Shown: positions 29,948 through 39,270 of the stretch, piece after piece
Layout of the letters: every line of letters starts with the position of its first letter
Position numbering within the stretch: the stretch's first letter is position 1
Source of the DNA: Pseudomonas sp. PSE14
GTDB lineage: Bacteria > Pseudomonadota > Gammaproteobacteria > Pseudomonadales > Pseudomonadaceae
Reading direction: 5' to 3'
Length of the DNA stretch: 64,000 bases
Assembly: GCF_029203285.1 (NCBI RefSeq)
Contig: NZ_CP115669.1
Location: 3,658,001 to 3,722,000, forward strand
The notes under the pieces: model-generated
The model's input: the letters and a program-made list of their open reading frames with translations, nothing else
Told to the model about the DNA's origin: nothing
Databases searched by the model: none
Translations under genes and position numbers: made by a program

Positions 29948-30628
29948 CTACTCCAGCCGCCGAATCAACTGCGGCCCCTTATGAGCCGAGCTGTTCACCT
30001 CGGTGCTCACGCGGTACCACTCGAATGCCTCCGCCGGCTCGCCTTGGTGCAGTAGCATCTGCTCTGCCCGCTCAGCCGGCGTGGACGGATCCAACCATTC
30101 GGCAACCAGATCCGGCGGCAGCACTACTGGCCGCCTGTCATGCACGTCCACCAGCCCTCCCAGGGCCTCGTCCGTGACGATCGCGCAGCCATCGTGTTCA
30201 CGCGCATCCTGTGTGCCTGATGGGTACTGCCCGATGGTTGCAGCCAGGCAAGGCTGTCCATCCGCCCGCCTTATATAGAAAGGAAGTTTCTTCTTCGGAT
30301 CGGCCTCATCCTTCACCCACTCAAACCACCCATCAATGGGTGCAATGGCCCGGTGTGGCCAGATCGCCCGCCAGTAGGAGCTATGCGCCACCCCCTCCAG
30401 TCGGGCATTCGACGGCAGACGGTTATCTTTCGCCCAGTGCGGCTTCCATCCCCACCGCACCAGGTCTTGCACCAGAGAATCGCCTTCGACGTGCAGAAGA
30501 CGAAGCGGTGACTGCGGCGGAATGTTGTACCGCGCCTCCGCTTGCTGCCGTTCTTCTGCCGGCCCGGGCCAGCGCAATAGCTCCACGATCTCCCGGAACG
30601 TCCCGAACTGCGCTACCCGTCCACACAT
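29948..30628 (-). CDS. SOS response-associated peptidase (SRAP, YedK/HMCES-like)
   Basis: This 226-residue SRAP-domain protein probably covalently traps abasic sites in single-stranded DNA. Cys2 (MCGRVAQFG), which forms the thiazolidine crosslink after Met removal, is present. So are the Asn in ARYNIPPQ, the Glu in DGWFEW and the His in VDVHDRRPVVL. The start at 30628 leaves Cys at position 2 as required. It is transcribed divergently from a UmuD-like gene, and the 89-bp gap carries a LexA box, so both may be damage-induced. SRAP genes are often found beside SOS genes in phages and plasmids. Confidence 0.9.
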   Translation of the reverse strand: MCGRVAQFGTFREIVELLRWPGPAEERQQAEARYNIPPQSPLRLLHVEGDSLVQDLVRWGWKPHWAKDNRLPSNARLEGVAHSSYWRAIWPHRAIAPIDGWFEWVKDEADPKKKLPFYIRRADGQPCLAATIGQYPSGTQDAREHDGCAIVTDEALGGLVDVHDRRPVVLPPDLVAEWLDPSTPAERAEQMLLHQGEPAEAFEWYRVSTEVNSSAHKGPQLIRRLE

Positions 30629-30684
30629 CGTGATGCCCTCCGCCCGTCACTCTCCCCATTGTAGGAGGCACTGACAGTCTATTA

Positions 30685-30700
30685 CTGTATTTATATACAG
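30685..30700. promoter_or_regulatory. LexA (SOS) box
   Basis: CTGTATTTATATACAG fits the gamma-proteobacterial LexA operator CTGT-N8-ACAG exactly. It lies 18 bp before the umuD-like ATG and 57 bp before the divergent SRAP ATG. It could repress both promoters until DNA damage inactivates LexA. Confidence 0.9.
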
Positions 30701-30717
30701 TAATTAGGACGAATCCC

Positions 30718-31149
30718 ATGCTCCATGACGTCGTTGCACGCCTGCTGGCCCGTAGTCGCCCCCTTCCTCTTTTCGCTTTCCGGGTCCCTGCCGGCTTCCC
30801 GTCCCCCGCTCAGGACCACCTTGAGCGCGAAATCTCGCTTGACGAAATCCTGCAGATTCGCGCACCTCACACCTACCTGGTGCGCTCCGGCGGCGACAGC
30901 ATGATCGGCGCGGGCATCCACGACGGCGACCTGCTCGTCGTCGATCGCTCCCGCGAAGCAGAGCCTGGCGACATCATCATCGCCGCCGTGAATGGCGAAC
31001 CCACCGTCAAGCGCCTGGCCAGGGAAGGCCGCCAGGTCGTCCTGCGCGCCGAGAATCCCAAGTATCCGCCCCGCTACATCCTTGAAGGCGACGAGATGCT
31101 CGTCTGGGGCGTCGTCGGCTACAGCATCCGGTGCCACGACCATGGCTGA
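30718..31149 (+). CDS. umuD: UmuD-like S24 protease, polymerase V accessory subunit
   Basis: This 143-residue peptidase S24 protein matches UmuD in length and layout. The self-cleavage site appears as [10 protein letters not shown] near residue 25. The Ser of the Ser-Lys dyad is in GGDSMIGAG and the Lys in GEPTVKRL. After RecA-stimulated cleavage the C-terminal part would join UmuC to form an error-prone polymerase. A LexA box lies immediately upstream. The gene overlaps umuC by eight bases, so the two are coupled. It lacks the helix-turn-helix domain of LexA, so it is not itself a repressor. Confidence 0.92.
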   Translation: MLHDVVARLLARSRPLPLFAFRVPAGFPSPAQDHLEREISLDEILQIRAPHTYLVRSGGDSMIGAGIHDGDLLVVDRSREAEPGDIIIAAVNGEPTVKRLAREGRQVVLRAENPKYPPRYILEGDEMLVWGVVGYSIRCHDHG

Positions 31150-32410
31150 GCGCGCCATTGCCCTCATCGATTGCAATTCGTTCTACGCAAGCTGTGAGCG
31201 CGTCTTCCGCCCTGATCTGGCACGCACCCCCATCGTCGTTCTTTCCAACAACGACGGTTGCGTCATCGCCCGCAGCGCCGACGCCAAGCCACACATCGCC
31301 ATGGGCGAGCCCTACTTCAAGATCAAACACAGGCTGCAGAAGCTCGGCATCCTCGCCTTCTCCAGCAACTACGCGCTCTACGGCGACATGAGCGCGAGAG
31401 TGATGACCATCCTTGAGGAGATGGCTCCGGCAGTTGAGGTCTACAGCATCGACGAATGCTTCGCTGACCTCACCGGCATACCCGGCGACCTGGTCCGCAT
31501 CGGCCGCGAGATGCGCGCCCGCGTCCTCCAGCGCACCGGCATTCCCGTCGGAGTTGGTATCGGAACATCAAAGACCCTTGCCAAGCTCGCCAATCACGGC
31601 GCCAAGAAATGGCAGTCCCAGACTGGTGGCGTGCTCGATGTGCGCGCCCCATCCCGGCGTGACCGACTGCTGAAGGCCTGCGATGTCAGCGACGTCTGGG
31701 GTGTCGGCCGGCGCATGACCGAACATCTCAACGCGCAGGGAATCAGAACCGCCTGGGACCTTGCCCAGGCAGACGCCTGGACACTGCGCAAACAGTTCAA
31801 CGTTGTCATCGAGAAGACCGCCCGTGAACTGCGCGGCATCGCGTGCCTGGAGCTGGAAGAAGCCGCCCCACCCAAGCAGGAAATCTGCTGCAGCCGCATG
31901 TTCGGAAAGCGGCTGCATGACCTACCTCCGATCCGTGAAGCGGTTGCCACCTACGCCGCCCGTGCCTGCGAAAAGCTCCGCGCCCAGGGGTCCTACTGCA
32001 AACGTGTGCAGGTCAGCATCCGCACCGGAATGTTCAACCCCGACGAACCCAAGTTTTCCAAGGGCATGAGCGTCGAGCTCCCCTACCCGACCGACGATAC
32101 CCGGCTCATCACCAAGGCAGCCACAGACGGCCTCGAGCTGGTCTTCCGGGAAGGTTTCGCGTTCAGCAAAGCCGAGGTCCTACTGCTCGACCTGCGGCAA
32201 CCTGGCGAGTTCACCGATGACCTGTTCTCGCCCGTTCAGCCCGAGCGTGCCACCCAGACCATGGCGGTGATGGACGCTATCAATGCGCGCTGGGGCAAAG
32301 GCACCGTCCGCCCTGGCGGGGTACCCGCTGAACCAGATTGGGGGATGCGCCGCGATCTCATGAGCCAAAGCTTCACCACCCGATTGGAGCAACTCTGGCG
32401 CGTCAAATGA
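31142..32410 (+). CDS. umuC: UmuC-like Y-family DNA polymerase V catalytic subunit
   Basis: This 422-residue translesion polymerase is the same length as E. coli UmuC. The catalytic acidic residues are in ALIDCNSFY and [10 protein letters not shown]. The helix-hairpin-helix region includes DVWGVGRRM, and the little-finger domain and C-terminal tail are present. The ATG at 31142 lies inside the umuD-like gene (ATGGCTGA overlap). With UmuD' it would copy damaged templates after SOS induction, raising survival and mutation of phage and host. Its presence in a prophage accessory slot points to horizontal cargo. Confidence 0.93.
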   Translation: MAERAIALIDCNSFYASCERVFRPDLARTPIVVLSNNDGCVIARSADAKPHIAMGEPYFKIKHRLQKLGILAFSSNYALYGDMSARVMTILEEMAPAVEVYSIDECFADLTGIPGDLVRIGREMRARVLQRTGIPVGVGIGTSKTLAKLANHGAKKWQSQTGGVLDVRAPSRRDRLLKACDVSDVWGVGRRMTEHLNAQGIRTAWDLAQADAWTLRKQFNVVIEKTARELRGIACLELEEAAPPKQEICCSRMFGKRLHDLPPIREAVATYAARACEKLRAQGSYCKRVQVSIRTGMFNPDEPKFSKGMSVELPYPTDDTRLITKAATDGLELVFREGFAFSKAEVLLLDLRQPGEFTDDLFSPVQPERATQTMAVMDAINARWGKGTVRPGGVPAEPDWGMRRDLMSQSFTTRLEQLWRVK

Positions 32411-32443
32411 TTACAATATGCCACCAACCCAAAAGGAGCTCCG

Positions 32444-32953
32444 ATGAAACTGACCGTTAAGCGTTCTCGCTTGAGGGAACTGGTAGCCAGGTGTCTTCGA
32501 GAGTTGTGCGTGTCATTTGTTGTTGGAGGCCTTCCCCTGCTGCTCCAGTCGAGGAATCCCAAGCAGGTCGACGAGGCTGTAAACGCCCTGCTCGCTCCTG
32601 AGTTTCTGATGTCCTACTACCTCTATCTAGTGATTGCGTTCGGGTTCATCAGCATCGTGTACCTCTACCTCCGGTCAGCCTCGGAGGAGGCTCAGCATTG
32701 GATCACAGCGACACACAAATTCATGACCGAGGTCGGCTGCGGTTTCCTGACTGCTATTCGCATGGGACTCGGGGCTACGATCGGCTTTCTTATCTGGGTC
32801 TTTGCAACACAGCAGGCATACCTGGGAAAGGATGTTGCGGCATTAACCGCCTGGGTTTGCTTCGGAATTGCAGCATCGGTCTGCCTTGCATACATCGACG
32901 AAAAGCTCCGCAACCCGAAGGAAGCAGTGGCCGAAGCAAGACGTCGAGCATGA
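32444..32953 (+). CDS. Membrane protein of unknown function, prophage cargo
   Basis: This 169-residue protein has three clear hydrophobic segments: around YLYLVIAFGFISIVYLYL, GATIGFLIWVFATQQ and AWVCFGIAASVCLAY. A possible weaker one lies near residue 25. The N-terminus is basic (KLTVKRSRLREL) and the C-terminus charged (NPKEAVAEARRRA). AAGGAGC sits five bases before the ATG, giving good start support. It follows umuC by 33 bp and precedes another small membrane protein, in the slot where phiCTX carries its cytotoxin gene. I do not recognise the family. A superinfection-exclusion or defence role is possible but only inferred. Confidence 0.7.
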   Translation: MKLTVKRSRLRELVARCLRELCVSFVVGGLPLLLQSRNPKQVDEAVNALLAPEFLMSYYLYLVIAFGFISIVYLYLRSASEEAQHWITATHKFMTEVGCGFLTAIRMGLGATIGFLIWVFATQQAYLGKDVAALTAWVCFGIAASVCLAYIDEKLRNPKEAVAEARRRA

Positions 32954-33005
32954 GCTACTGCACCATCACCATCCGCTCTATCGCGACCAAGGAACGAGGT
33001 ATTTC

Positions 33006-33419
33006 ATGAGCAATGAGCGAGGATTAGCGATCCATCTCGCCTACCTGGACAGCATGCATAAGTTTGACCACTTCTTGCTGGGGGCGAGCCTCGCAGCATG
33101 CGCCTATCTTGCACAGACGAATCCGTTCGGGAAGGTCGGATGCAACGTGGAGACTATGTACCTCATCGCCCTTGCTGCCCTCGCTTTTAGTTCCTACGCG
33201 GGATTTCGCCGGCTGGAGGCAGTAACGGCTGTCCTTAGAATGAACTCCGAATATCTCGAAGCTCCTCTCACCCCTGCAGGCAGGAAACATGCCGCCAAGC
33301 TGATAGACAAGGTGAGCGAGAGGACCAACCGGTGGTACAAAATCAGAAACGGTTTTCTCTATGCAGGTTTTCTCGCTTACATAGGCACCAAGGTCATTGC
33401 CACCTACCTCCAACCATAG
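33006..33419 (+). CDS. Small membrane protein of unknown function, prophage cargo
   Basis: This 137-residue protein has three hydrophobic segments: HFLLGASLAACAYLAQ, MYLIALAALAFSSYAGF and GFLYAGFLAYIGTKVIA. A hydrophilic loop of about 60 residues lies between the second and third. The ATG at 33006 is chosen because GAGG lies six bases upstream. A longer open frame to 32868 overlaps the preceding gene and has no ribosome-binding site. It follows the 169-residue membrane protein by 52 bp and ends at a hairpin, so the two probably form a unit. The family is not recognised. Confidence 0.65.
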   Translation: MSNERGLAIHLAYLDSMHKFDHFLLGASLAACAYLAQTNPFGKVGCNVETMYLIALAALAFSSYAGFRRLEAVTAVLRMNSEYLEAPLTPAGRKHAAKLIDKVSERTNRWYKIRNGFLYAGFLAYIGTKVIATYLQP

Positions 33420-33442
33420 AAAGCCGCCTCGCACGCGGCTTT
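33420..33442. terminator. Hairpin between convergent cargo and portal genes
   Basis: AAAGCCGC (33420-33427) pairs with GCGGCTTT (33435-33442). It follows the membrane-protein stop by one base and the portal gene stop (minus strand) by 11 bases. It probably stops transcription from both sides. Confidence 0.65.
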
Positions 33443-33453
33443 GATTTGGAAGA

Positions 33454-34503
33454 TCAGCGCTTGTCCGGCAGCGGCGGCGCGACTTCCTTGAATCGAATAA
33501 CCTCCTCCCCTGCCCATTCGTTCACCTGGCGCAGCCGCGCCTGCATGGGCTCCAGTTCGTTGGTGGTCCACACCTCCGCCGCCTCCTTGATCGACCCGAA
33601 CCCGCCGGCGTTCTGCGGTACCACCCCCAACAGTTGCGGGTAGACACGCAACGCCGCGAGCTGGTCATCACGGCTGATGTTCTTGATCGCCCCGAAGTCA
33701 TCCTTGGCCGCCACTTCGCTGACTGGAATCAGCTGGATGCCCTCCTTCTTGCCGTTGGGCGCGTAGACGAACAGGTTGCGGAAGTTGCCCGGGCCCTTCG
33801 CGTTCTTCAGCGCGGTCCGCAGGTTGTCGATGTCCGCTTGATCCTGGGCGGCATCGGTCATGTAGAGGATGAAGCCGGCGTGACTGCCGTTGTTGTAGTA
33901 CTTCCGCCGGAACAGCGTGGCCGACTCGTTGAGCAGCGCGCTCTGCAGGGCGCAGAACCACTCCGGGATGCCATAGAGCTCCTGGTTGACGTCCGCCTCT
34001 CGGAGCTGGAATACGCTACCGGCCTCGAATTCGTGCTCATCCTTCCAGCCCAGCACCTGGAAGTAGACGCCGTCCTCGACGCCGCGGCGCATGTACTTGG
34101 CCAGCGGTGGCTGCAGTGACAGGGTGTTCATCATCCGCGCGCGGCGCTTCTCGAGGTAGCTATTGCCGAAGGTCAGCCAGTCAAGGCTGAACTGCTCGAA
34201 TGCCGCCAAGCTCAGCAGGCGGTGCGGGATGAAGGTCTTGGCCAGCATGTTCCGCTTGAACATCAGCGCCGACTGGACGTAGGGGCTCGAGCGCATGCCC
34301 TTGGCCAGGCCGTACATCGACAGGGGCGGCTCGTACCAACGTCCGTTGGACCAGCATTCGACGTAGTCGAGGATGCCGCGGCTATCCAGTACCGGAGTCG
34401 GCTCCCCGAAGGTGAAGGCATCCATCGACGCCTGACGCGGAAGTAATTCGCCCTGGGCGGTGTTCGAATTGGTGGCCATGTCCTGGCGGGTGGCGGTGCT
34501 CAT
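33454..34503 (-). CDS. Q: Phage portal protein (P2 gpQ)
   Basis: This 349-residue protein forms the dodecameric ring at the capsid vertex through which DNA enters and to which the tail attaches. Family features include GMRSSPYVQSALMFKRNML, LTFGNSYLEKRRAR, YYNNGSHAGFILYMTD and the C-terminal RVYPQLLGVVPQNAGG motif of the PBSX/P2 portal group. The ATG at 34503 overlaps the terminase stop (TGATG), so P and Q are coupled, as in P2. The operon is divergent from the capsid operon ONML. Confidence 0.93.
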   Translation of the reverse strand: MSTATRQDMATNSNTAQGELLPRQASMDAFTFGEPTPVLDSRGILDYVECWSNGRWYEPPLSMYGLAKGMRSSPYVQSALMFKRNMLAKTFIPHRLLSLAAFEQFSLDWLTFGNSYLEKRRARMMNTLSLQPPLAKYMRRGVEDGVYFQVLGWKDEHEFEAGSVFQLREADVNQELYGIPEWFCALQSALLNESATLFRRKYYNNGSHAGFILYMTDAAQDQADIDNLRTALKNAKGPGNFRNLFVYAPNGKKEGIQLIPVSEVAAKDDFGAIKNISRDDQLAALRVYPQLLGVVPQNAGGFGSIKEAAEVWTTNELEPMQARLRQVNEWAGEEVIRFKEVAPPLPDKR

Positions 34504-36263
34504 CAGTAGCTCTCCATGAATCCGGTGTTGGCCTTGGTCTGGCCCTCGAGCGGTTCGTTGTGCAGGGCGTGGAACAATGCCCACGCCAGGTCGGCGTGGC
34601 CGGTGTTGTCGTTGCGGCCGGCGGTGTAAGTGAACTGCCGCCCGCCAGCGGTCATGGTCTTGCGGATGGCCATCAGCGACGACGCCAGATCCGTCCAGCC
34701 GGCGTCGAACTCCAGCCGTCCGTTCTTGATCACGTCCCAGGCCTTCATCACCAGGCGCACTTTCACTTCGGGCGAGTAGCTGAAGGTGGTCAGGCCTGGG
34801 AAGAAGTTGCGCACCAGCTGGGCTACACCGGTCCCCATGCCGGTGGTGTCGATGCCGATGTAGGTTACCCAGTAGCGCTCGGTGACCTTGCGAATGAACT
34901 CGGCCTGGGCGGCGAAATCCATCCCGCGGAACTGGTGGCGCTCGAGGACGCGGAACTTTCCGCCTGGTACCAGCGGTGGCGCCACCACCACCAGGCCAGC
35001 GCTGTCGCCATTCTCCGCAGGGTCATAGCCGACCCAGACCTGCCGGTCGCCAAAGGGGCGCAGCGCGAAGGGTTTGTAGTCCTCAGCCCACTCGACCCAG
35101 CTGTCGACCATCCCAGGCTGCAGCATGGACAGCGGGAAGATGCTCGCGCCATCGTCGACGAACTGGCACATGAGCAGGTTCTGGAACGCCTCGGCGTCGT
35201 ACTCACGCCGAAGCTCCTCAATGTCGAACAGGTCGCAGCCGCGACCCTCGGCGTCGAGGATCGTGACGATCTGCCGCCAGATGCTGTCCTCGCACAGCCG
35301 GCCAGGGCCCAGAGCATCGTGCGAGACATCGATCTTGACGTGCTGTGCAGTCGGTTTGCCCTTGTTGAACCGTTCGCCGGTCCAGAAGGTGTAGGCCTCA
35401 TGGGCCATGCTCGAGGGCGTCGAGAAGTAGGTCCGGCGGTACTGCTTCTGCATCGCCATACCGGACGCGACCTTGTTCAGCTCGTTGAACTTGTAGGTCC
35501 AGAAGAACTCGTCGAAGTAGAAGTTGCCGTGGTAGCCCTGGGCGGTGCGGGCGTTCGTGCCGAGGAAGTACAGGTTGGCGCCGTTGGGCAAGGTGATCGG
35601 GTCGCCGGTCAGCTCCACTCCCACCACTTCGCGGGCGAAGGCCTGGATATAGGCCTTGAAGATGTGTGCCTGATTTTTGCTGGCAGACAGGAAAATCTGG
35701 TTGCGCCCGGTGACCAGGGCGTCGATCAGCGCCTCACGGGCGAAGTAGAAGGTGGCGCCGATCTGCCGGGACTTCAGGATGACCCGCGTACGCATCTCGC
35801 CAGCGCGGTACCAGTCCTTCTGGTAATCGAAACTCTGGTCGAGGAACGCCTCGATCAGCTTCTCGACCAGATCCTCGTCGATATCGTTACGCTTGGGCTT
35901 CCGCTTGGGCGCCGCGTTGCGCTTGGCCAGTTCGGGGTTGAGATCCGTCTCGGTTCCGCCATCCTGGTAGCGCTGGATGCGCGCCTGGCGCTCCAGCTGG
36001 CGGTGCAGCAGATCGATTTCCTTGAAGTCTCCGCTGGTCTTGCCGTCCTTCAGGATCAACTGGACGAGACGGGCTTCCAGCGCGCCGCCAATCCGTTCTA
36101 CGCTGTCGGCCCGATCCCAGCTGTCGCGATCCTTCCAGCTGTGAAGGGTCTTCTCCTTCTCGCTCAGGAAGTCGGCGATATCGCAGACACGCCAGCCCAT
36201 CCAGTACAGGAATTTGGCCTGGCGGCGGTTGTCTCGGACAGGGATTTCGGCGGTCACATTCAT
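34503..36263 (-). CDS. P: Terminase large (ATPase) subunit (P2 gpP)
   Basis: This 586-residue protein powers DNA packaging. The ATPase core has the adenine-binding and Walker A-like region LKSRQIGATFYFAREA near residue 165 and Walker B YFDEFFW near residue 250. The C-terminal nuclease-like domain contains VGYDPAENGDSAGLVVV and YIGIDTTGMGTGV with acidic residues. An N-terminal helix-turn-helix stretch (MGWRVCDIADFLSEKEKTL) may recognise DNA. The size matches P2 gpP. It acts with the small subunit encoded by M and the cos site near 29.6 kb. Confidence 0.94.
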   Translation of the reverse strand: MNVTAEIPVRDNRRQAKFLYWMGWRVCDIADFLSEKEKTLHSWKDRDSWDRADSVERIGGALEARLVQLILKDGKTSGDFKEIDLLHRQLERQARIQRYQDGGTETDLNPELAKRNAAPKRKPKRNDIDEDLVEKLIEAFLDQSFDYQKDWYRAGEMRTRVILKSRQIGATFYFAREALIDALVTGRNQIFLSASKNQAHIFKAYIQAFAREVVGVELTGDPITLPNGANLYFLGTNARTAQGYHGNFYFDEFFWTYKFNELNKVASGMAMQKQYRRTYFSTPSSMAHEAYTFWTGERFNKGKPTAQHVKIDVSHDALGPGRLCEDSIWRQIVTILDAEGRGCDLFDIEELRREYDAEAFQNLLMCQFVDDGASIFPLSMLQPGMVDSWVEWAEDYKPFALRPFGDRQVWVGYDPAENGDSAGLVVVAPPLVPGGKFRVLERHQFRGMDFAAQAEFIRKVTERYWVTYIGIDTTGMGTGVAQLVRNFFPGLTTFSYSPEVKVRLVMKAWDVIKNGRLEFDAGWTDLASSLMAIRKTMTAGGRQFTYTAGRNDNTGHADLAWALFHALHNEPLEGQTKANTGFMESY

Positions 36264-36309
36264 GGCGCCGATGCTGCCGCCCGCGCGCGAGGCCCCCTAG
36301 CGCCACACC

Positions 36310-36330
36310 CTGTAAGGCTGCCCGCTACAG
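36310..36330. promoter_or_regulatory. Late-promoter dyad between P and O
   Basis: CTGTA-N11-TACAG, followed by GGG. The same dyad recurs at 43201 and 48485. P2 places the divergent promoters PP and PO at this site, each activated by Ogr at a TGT/ACA dyad centred near -55. Here the centre is about 95 bp from the O start and 57 bp from the P start. Confidence 0.7.
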
Positions 36331-36414
36331 GGTCGAGTCGTTGCCCGCCCTGCCCCACCTACCGACCATGCCCTCAACGCCACGGCATCCGCCGCAACGC
36401 ATTGAGGACAGCAC

Positions 36415-37266
36415 ATGTCGACCCCCGCCAAGAAATTCCGCTCCAACTGGTTCCGCGTCGCCGTAGAAGGTGCGACCTCGGACAAACGCATCATCAAGCG
36501 CAGCTGGCTGGAGCAAGCCGCCAAGAACTTCGACCGTAGTGTCTACGGCGCCCGCATCTGGATGGAGCACTTCCGCAGCCTGCTGCCGGACAGCCCGTTC
36601 CGTGCCTACGGCGACGTCCTGGCGGTAAAGGTTGAAGAGGTCGACATCGCCGGCCAGAAGAAGCTGGCCCTGTTCGCCCAGGTCGAACCGACCCCCGACC
36701 TGATCGCCATGAACAAGGCGAAGCAGAAGATCTACACCTCCATCGAAATCGACGACTCCTTCGCGGACACCGGCGAGGCCTACATCGTGGGCCTCGCCGT
36801 GACCGACTCGCCCGCGAGCCTGGGCACCGACGTGCTGGCGTTCTCGGCGCAGAAACCGGAGTCCAGCCCCTTCAAGGACCGGCACTACTCCGAAACCTCC
36901 ATGTTCACCGAGTCCATCGAAGTCGAGGGCCTCGCCTTCGAGGAAGTGGAAGACCCGAAAACCGGGGTCGGCGCCAAGCTGCTCAGCAGCGTGAAAGCCC
37001 TGCTCAGTGGCAAGCAGGCTCAGACCGACGAGCAGTTCAGCCAGGTCGCCGAAGCCGTTGAGGCAGTGGCCGATCACGTCAAGGACCTGCCGGAGAAGTT
37101 CGCCAGCCTGGAAGGCAAGCAAGGAGAGCAGGACGGCAAACTCGTCCAGCTCAGCAAGGACCTGGACGAGTTGAAACAGAAACTCAGCCACACCCCCGAT
37201 CCGAAGCAGATCCAGCGCCCCGTGGCAACCGGCGGCGACAACTCGGTCGAGAAGACCGACTGCTGA
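36415..37266 (+). CDS. O: Capsid scaffolding protein with protease domain (P2 gpO)
   Basis: This 283-residue protein serves as scaffold for procapsid assembly and as maturation protease. The N-terminal serine-protease part (about 1-140) carries the Asp in GATSDKRIIK, the His in WMEHFRS and the Ser in TDSPASLGT, the P2 gpO triad. The C-terminal half from about residue 185 is a long coiled coil rich in Glu, Lys and Gln, which is the scaffold. The start at 36415 is the first ATG of the conserved region. It opens the ONML operon downstream of the dyad. Confidence 0.92.
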   Translation: MSTPAKKFRSNWFRVAVEGATSDKRIIKRSWLEQAAKNFDRSVYGARIWMEHFRSLLPDSPFRAYGDVLAVKVEEVDIAGQKKLALFAQVEPTPDLIAMNKAKQKIYTSIEIDDSFADTGEAYIVGLAVTDSPASLGTDVLAFSAQKPESSPFKDRHYSETSMFTESIEVEGLAFEEVEDPKTGVGAKLLSSVKALLSGKQAQTDEQFSQVAEAVEAVADHVKDLPEKFASLEGKQGEQDGKLVQLSKDLDELKQKLSHTPDPKQIQRPVATGGDNSVEKTDC

Positions 37267-37302
37267 CCCACCACGACCGCCCTATCGCTACGGAGTAGCC
37301 CC

Positions 37303-38316
37303 ATGCACAACGATACCCGCCGCTTGTTCAACGAATACCTCGGCCAGCTCGCCGCGCTGAACGGTGTAGACGACGTCACCACGAAATTCTCGGTCGACCC
37401 GACTGTCGCCCAGACGCTGGAAACCCGCATTCAGGAGTCGAGCGGCTTCCTGCAGCAGATCAACATCCTCGGCGTCACCGAGCAGTCGGGCGAAAAAGTC
37501 GGCCTTGGCGTTTCCGGCCCGATTGCCAGCACCACCGACACCACCGCGCAAGACCGTCAGACCCGTGACGTGACCGTCCTCGACAACCTGGGCTACCTCT
37601 GCACCCAGACCAACTTCGACAGCCACATCACCTACAAAAAGCTCGACGCCTGGCGCAAGTTCAAGGACTTCCAGGCTCGCATCCGTGACGCGATCCTGCG
37701 CCGCCAAGCCCTCGACCGCATCATGATCGGCTGGAACGGCACCAGCCGTGCCGCCACCTCGAACATCGCCACCAATCCGCTACTGCAAGACGTCAACGTC
37801 GGCTGGCTGGAGAAGATGCGCCTCACCAACGCGGCACGCGTGATGTCCGAGGGTGACAAGGAGGCCGGCAAGATCCTGATCGGCGCTACCGGCGACTTCA
37901 AGAACATCGACGCCCTGGTCTACGCGATGGTCAACGAGCTCATCGAGCCCTGGTACCAGGAAGACTCCGAGCTGGTGGTCGTGTGTGGCCGCGAGCTGCT
38001 GGCCGACAAGTACTTCCCGCTGGTCAACAAGGATCAGGCCCCGAGCGAGCAACTGGCCGCCGACGTCGTCATGAGCCAGAAACGCATTGGCGGCCTGCCG
38101 GCCGCACGGGTTCCTTTCTTCCCGGCCAAGGGCCTGATGATCACCCGCCTCGACAACCTGTCCATCTACTGGCAGGAAGAGAGCCGCCGCCGTCAGATCG
38201 TGGACAACGCCAAGCGCGACCGCATCGAGAACTACGAGTCGTCCAACGACTCCTACGTGATCGAGGACAACGGCTGCGCCGCGATGGCCGAGAACATCGA
38301 ACTGCAGGTCGCGTGA
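37303..38316 (+). CDS. N: Major capsid protein (P2 gpN)
   Basis: This 337-residue protein builds the icosahedral head (HK97 fold). P2-family features include the start MHNDTRRLFNEYL, LQQINILGVTEQSGEKVGLG, LDAWRKFKDF and LDNLSIYWQEESRRR near the C-terminus. The first 25-30 residues should be removed by the gpO protease during maturation. A GGAG motif precedes the ATG. It lies 36 bp after the scaffold gene. Confidence 0.95.
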   Translation: MHNDTRRLFNEYLGQLAALNGVDDVTTKFSVDPTVAQTLETRIQESSGFLQQINILGVTEQSGEKVGLGVSGPIASTTDTTAQDRQTRDVTVLDNLGYLCTQTNFDSHITYKKLDAWRKFKDFQARIRDAILRRQALDRIMIGWNGTSRAATSNIATNPLLQDVNVGWLEKMRLTNAARVMSEGDKEAGKILIGATGDFKNIDALVYAMVNELIEPWYQEDSELVVVCGRELLADKYFPLVNKDQAPSEQLAADVVMSQKRIGGLPAARVPFFPAKGLMITRLDNLSIYWQEESRRRQIVDNAKRDRIENYESSNDSYVIEDNGCAAMAENIELQVA

Positions 38317-38327
38317 GGTAGATCGCC

Positions 38328-39167
38328 ATGAACCTCTGCCGTCGCCATTACCAGCGCGTCACCGCCGCCCAAGCGGCGGCGGAGGCCGCTGGCCCCACCC
38401 AGACCATGGCCGGTCTGACCGCTTACGAACTACAGCTCGCCCAGCTCATCCAGGACAAGGCTCGCTTAAAGGGCATCCAGTCCACCGAGGGGAAGATCGA
38501 GCTCAAGCGTGTGCTGTTGCCTGCCTACGCCCCCTACGTCGAGGGCGTGCTGTCGGCTGGCAAAGGTGCGCAGGATGAGGTCCTGGTCACCGTGATGCTC
38601 TGGCGGATTGACACTGCCGACTATGCCGGCGGCTTGGACGCTGCGGCCTACGTTTTCCAGCATGGCCTGCTGATGCCGGATAGCTTCAATCGCTCCATCG
38701 GTTGCGTGGTAGCAGAGGAAGTAGCCGAAGGCGCGCTCAAAGCCCTGAAAGCCGACCAACCCTTCGACATCGATGTGCTGCTGCGCACTGCCGAACTCAC
38801 CGCTGAGCAAGACATGCCGGACCAGGCTCGGGCCAAGCTGTTCCTCGCTCTCGGCCGCGCCACCTTGTATGGCCTGGACGTCGAGGCCCCTGGCAAGCCT
38901 GGCCAAGTCGCAGAGGGCATTGCGCTCCTGAGGCGCGCCATTGAGCTGCACGACAAATGTGGCGGCAAGAAGGACCTGGAATCCGCCGATCGGCTGCACA
39001 AGAAACTGGCCGACGCTGCTACGGCAGCTGCTCCGACTTCGACGGGGCTGCCACCGACACCCCCGCCGCCTTCGACCGCCCCGGCTGACGAAAAGCCTTC
39101 TGTGCCTCCGAAACCGTACGGCAAGGGAAGCCGGAAGAACCGAAAGAATCCGCCCAGCAAGGGCTGA
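38328..39167 (+). CDS. M: Terminase small subunit (P2 gpM)
   Basis: This 279-residue protein is the cos-cleaving and DNA-recognition subunit of the P2-type terminase. The N-terminal part (NLCRRHYQRVTAAQ) and central region (VLLPAYAPYVEGVL, VLVTVMLWRIDTADY) match the family. The C-terminus is a Pro/Lys-rich tail (PPTPPPPSTAPADEKP). Together with gpP it would cut at cos. It starts 11 bp after the capsid gene. Confidence 0.9.
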   Translation: MNLCRRHYQRVTAAQAAAEAAGPTQTMAGLTAYELQLAQLIQDKARLKGIQSTEGKIELKRVLLPAYAPYVEGVLSAGKGAQDEVLVTVMLWRIDTADYAGGLDAAAYVFQHGLLMPDSFNRSIGCVVAEEVAEGALKALKADQPFDIDVLLRTAELTAEQDMPDQARAKLFLALGRATLYGLDVEAPGKPGQVAEGIALLRRAIELHDKCGGKKDLESADRLHKKLADAATAAAPTSTGLPPTPPPPSTAPADEKPSVPPKPYGKGSRKNRKNPPSKG

Positions 39168-39270
39168 CCGAGCGCCCCGCGCACCCACGCCGGCTCGGGG
39201 CCGATCTGCCTGGTGACTCCTTCCAGCGCAGTGACGCCCCGACCACCGGCGACCTATTCAAGGCAGGACC

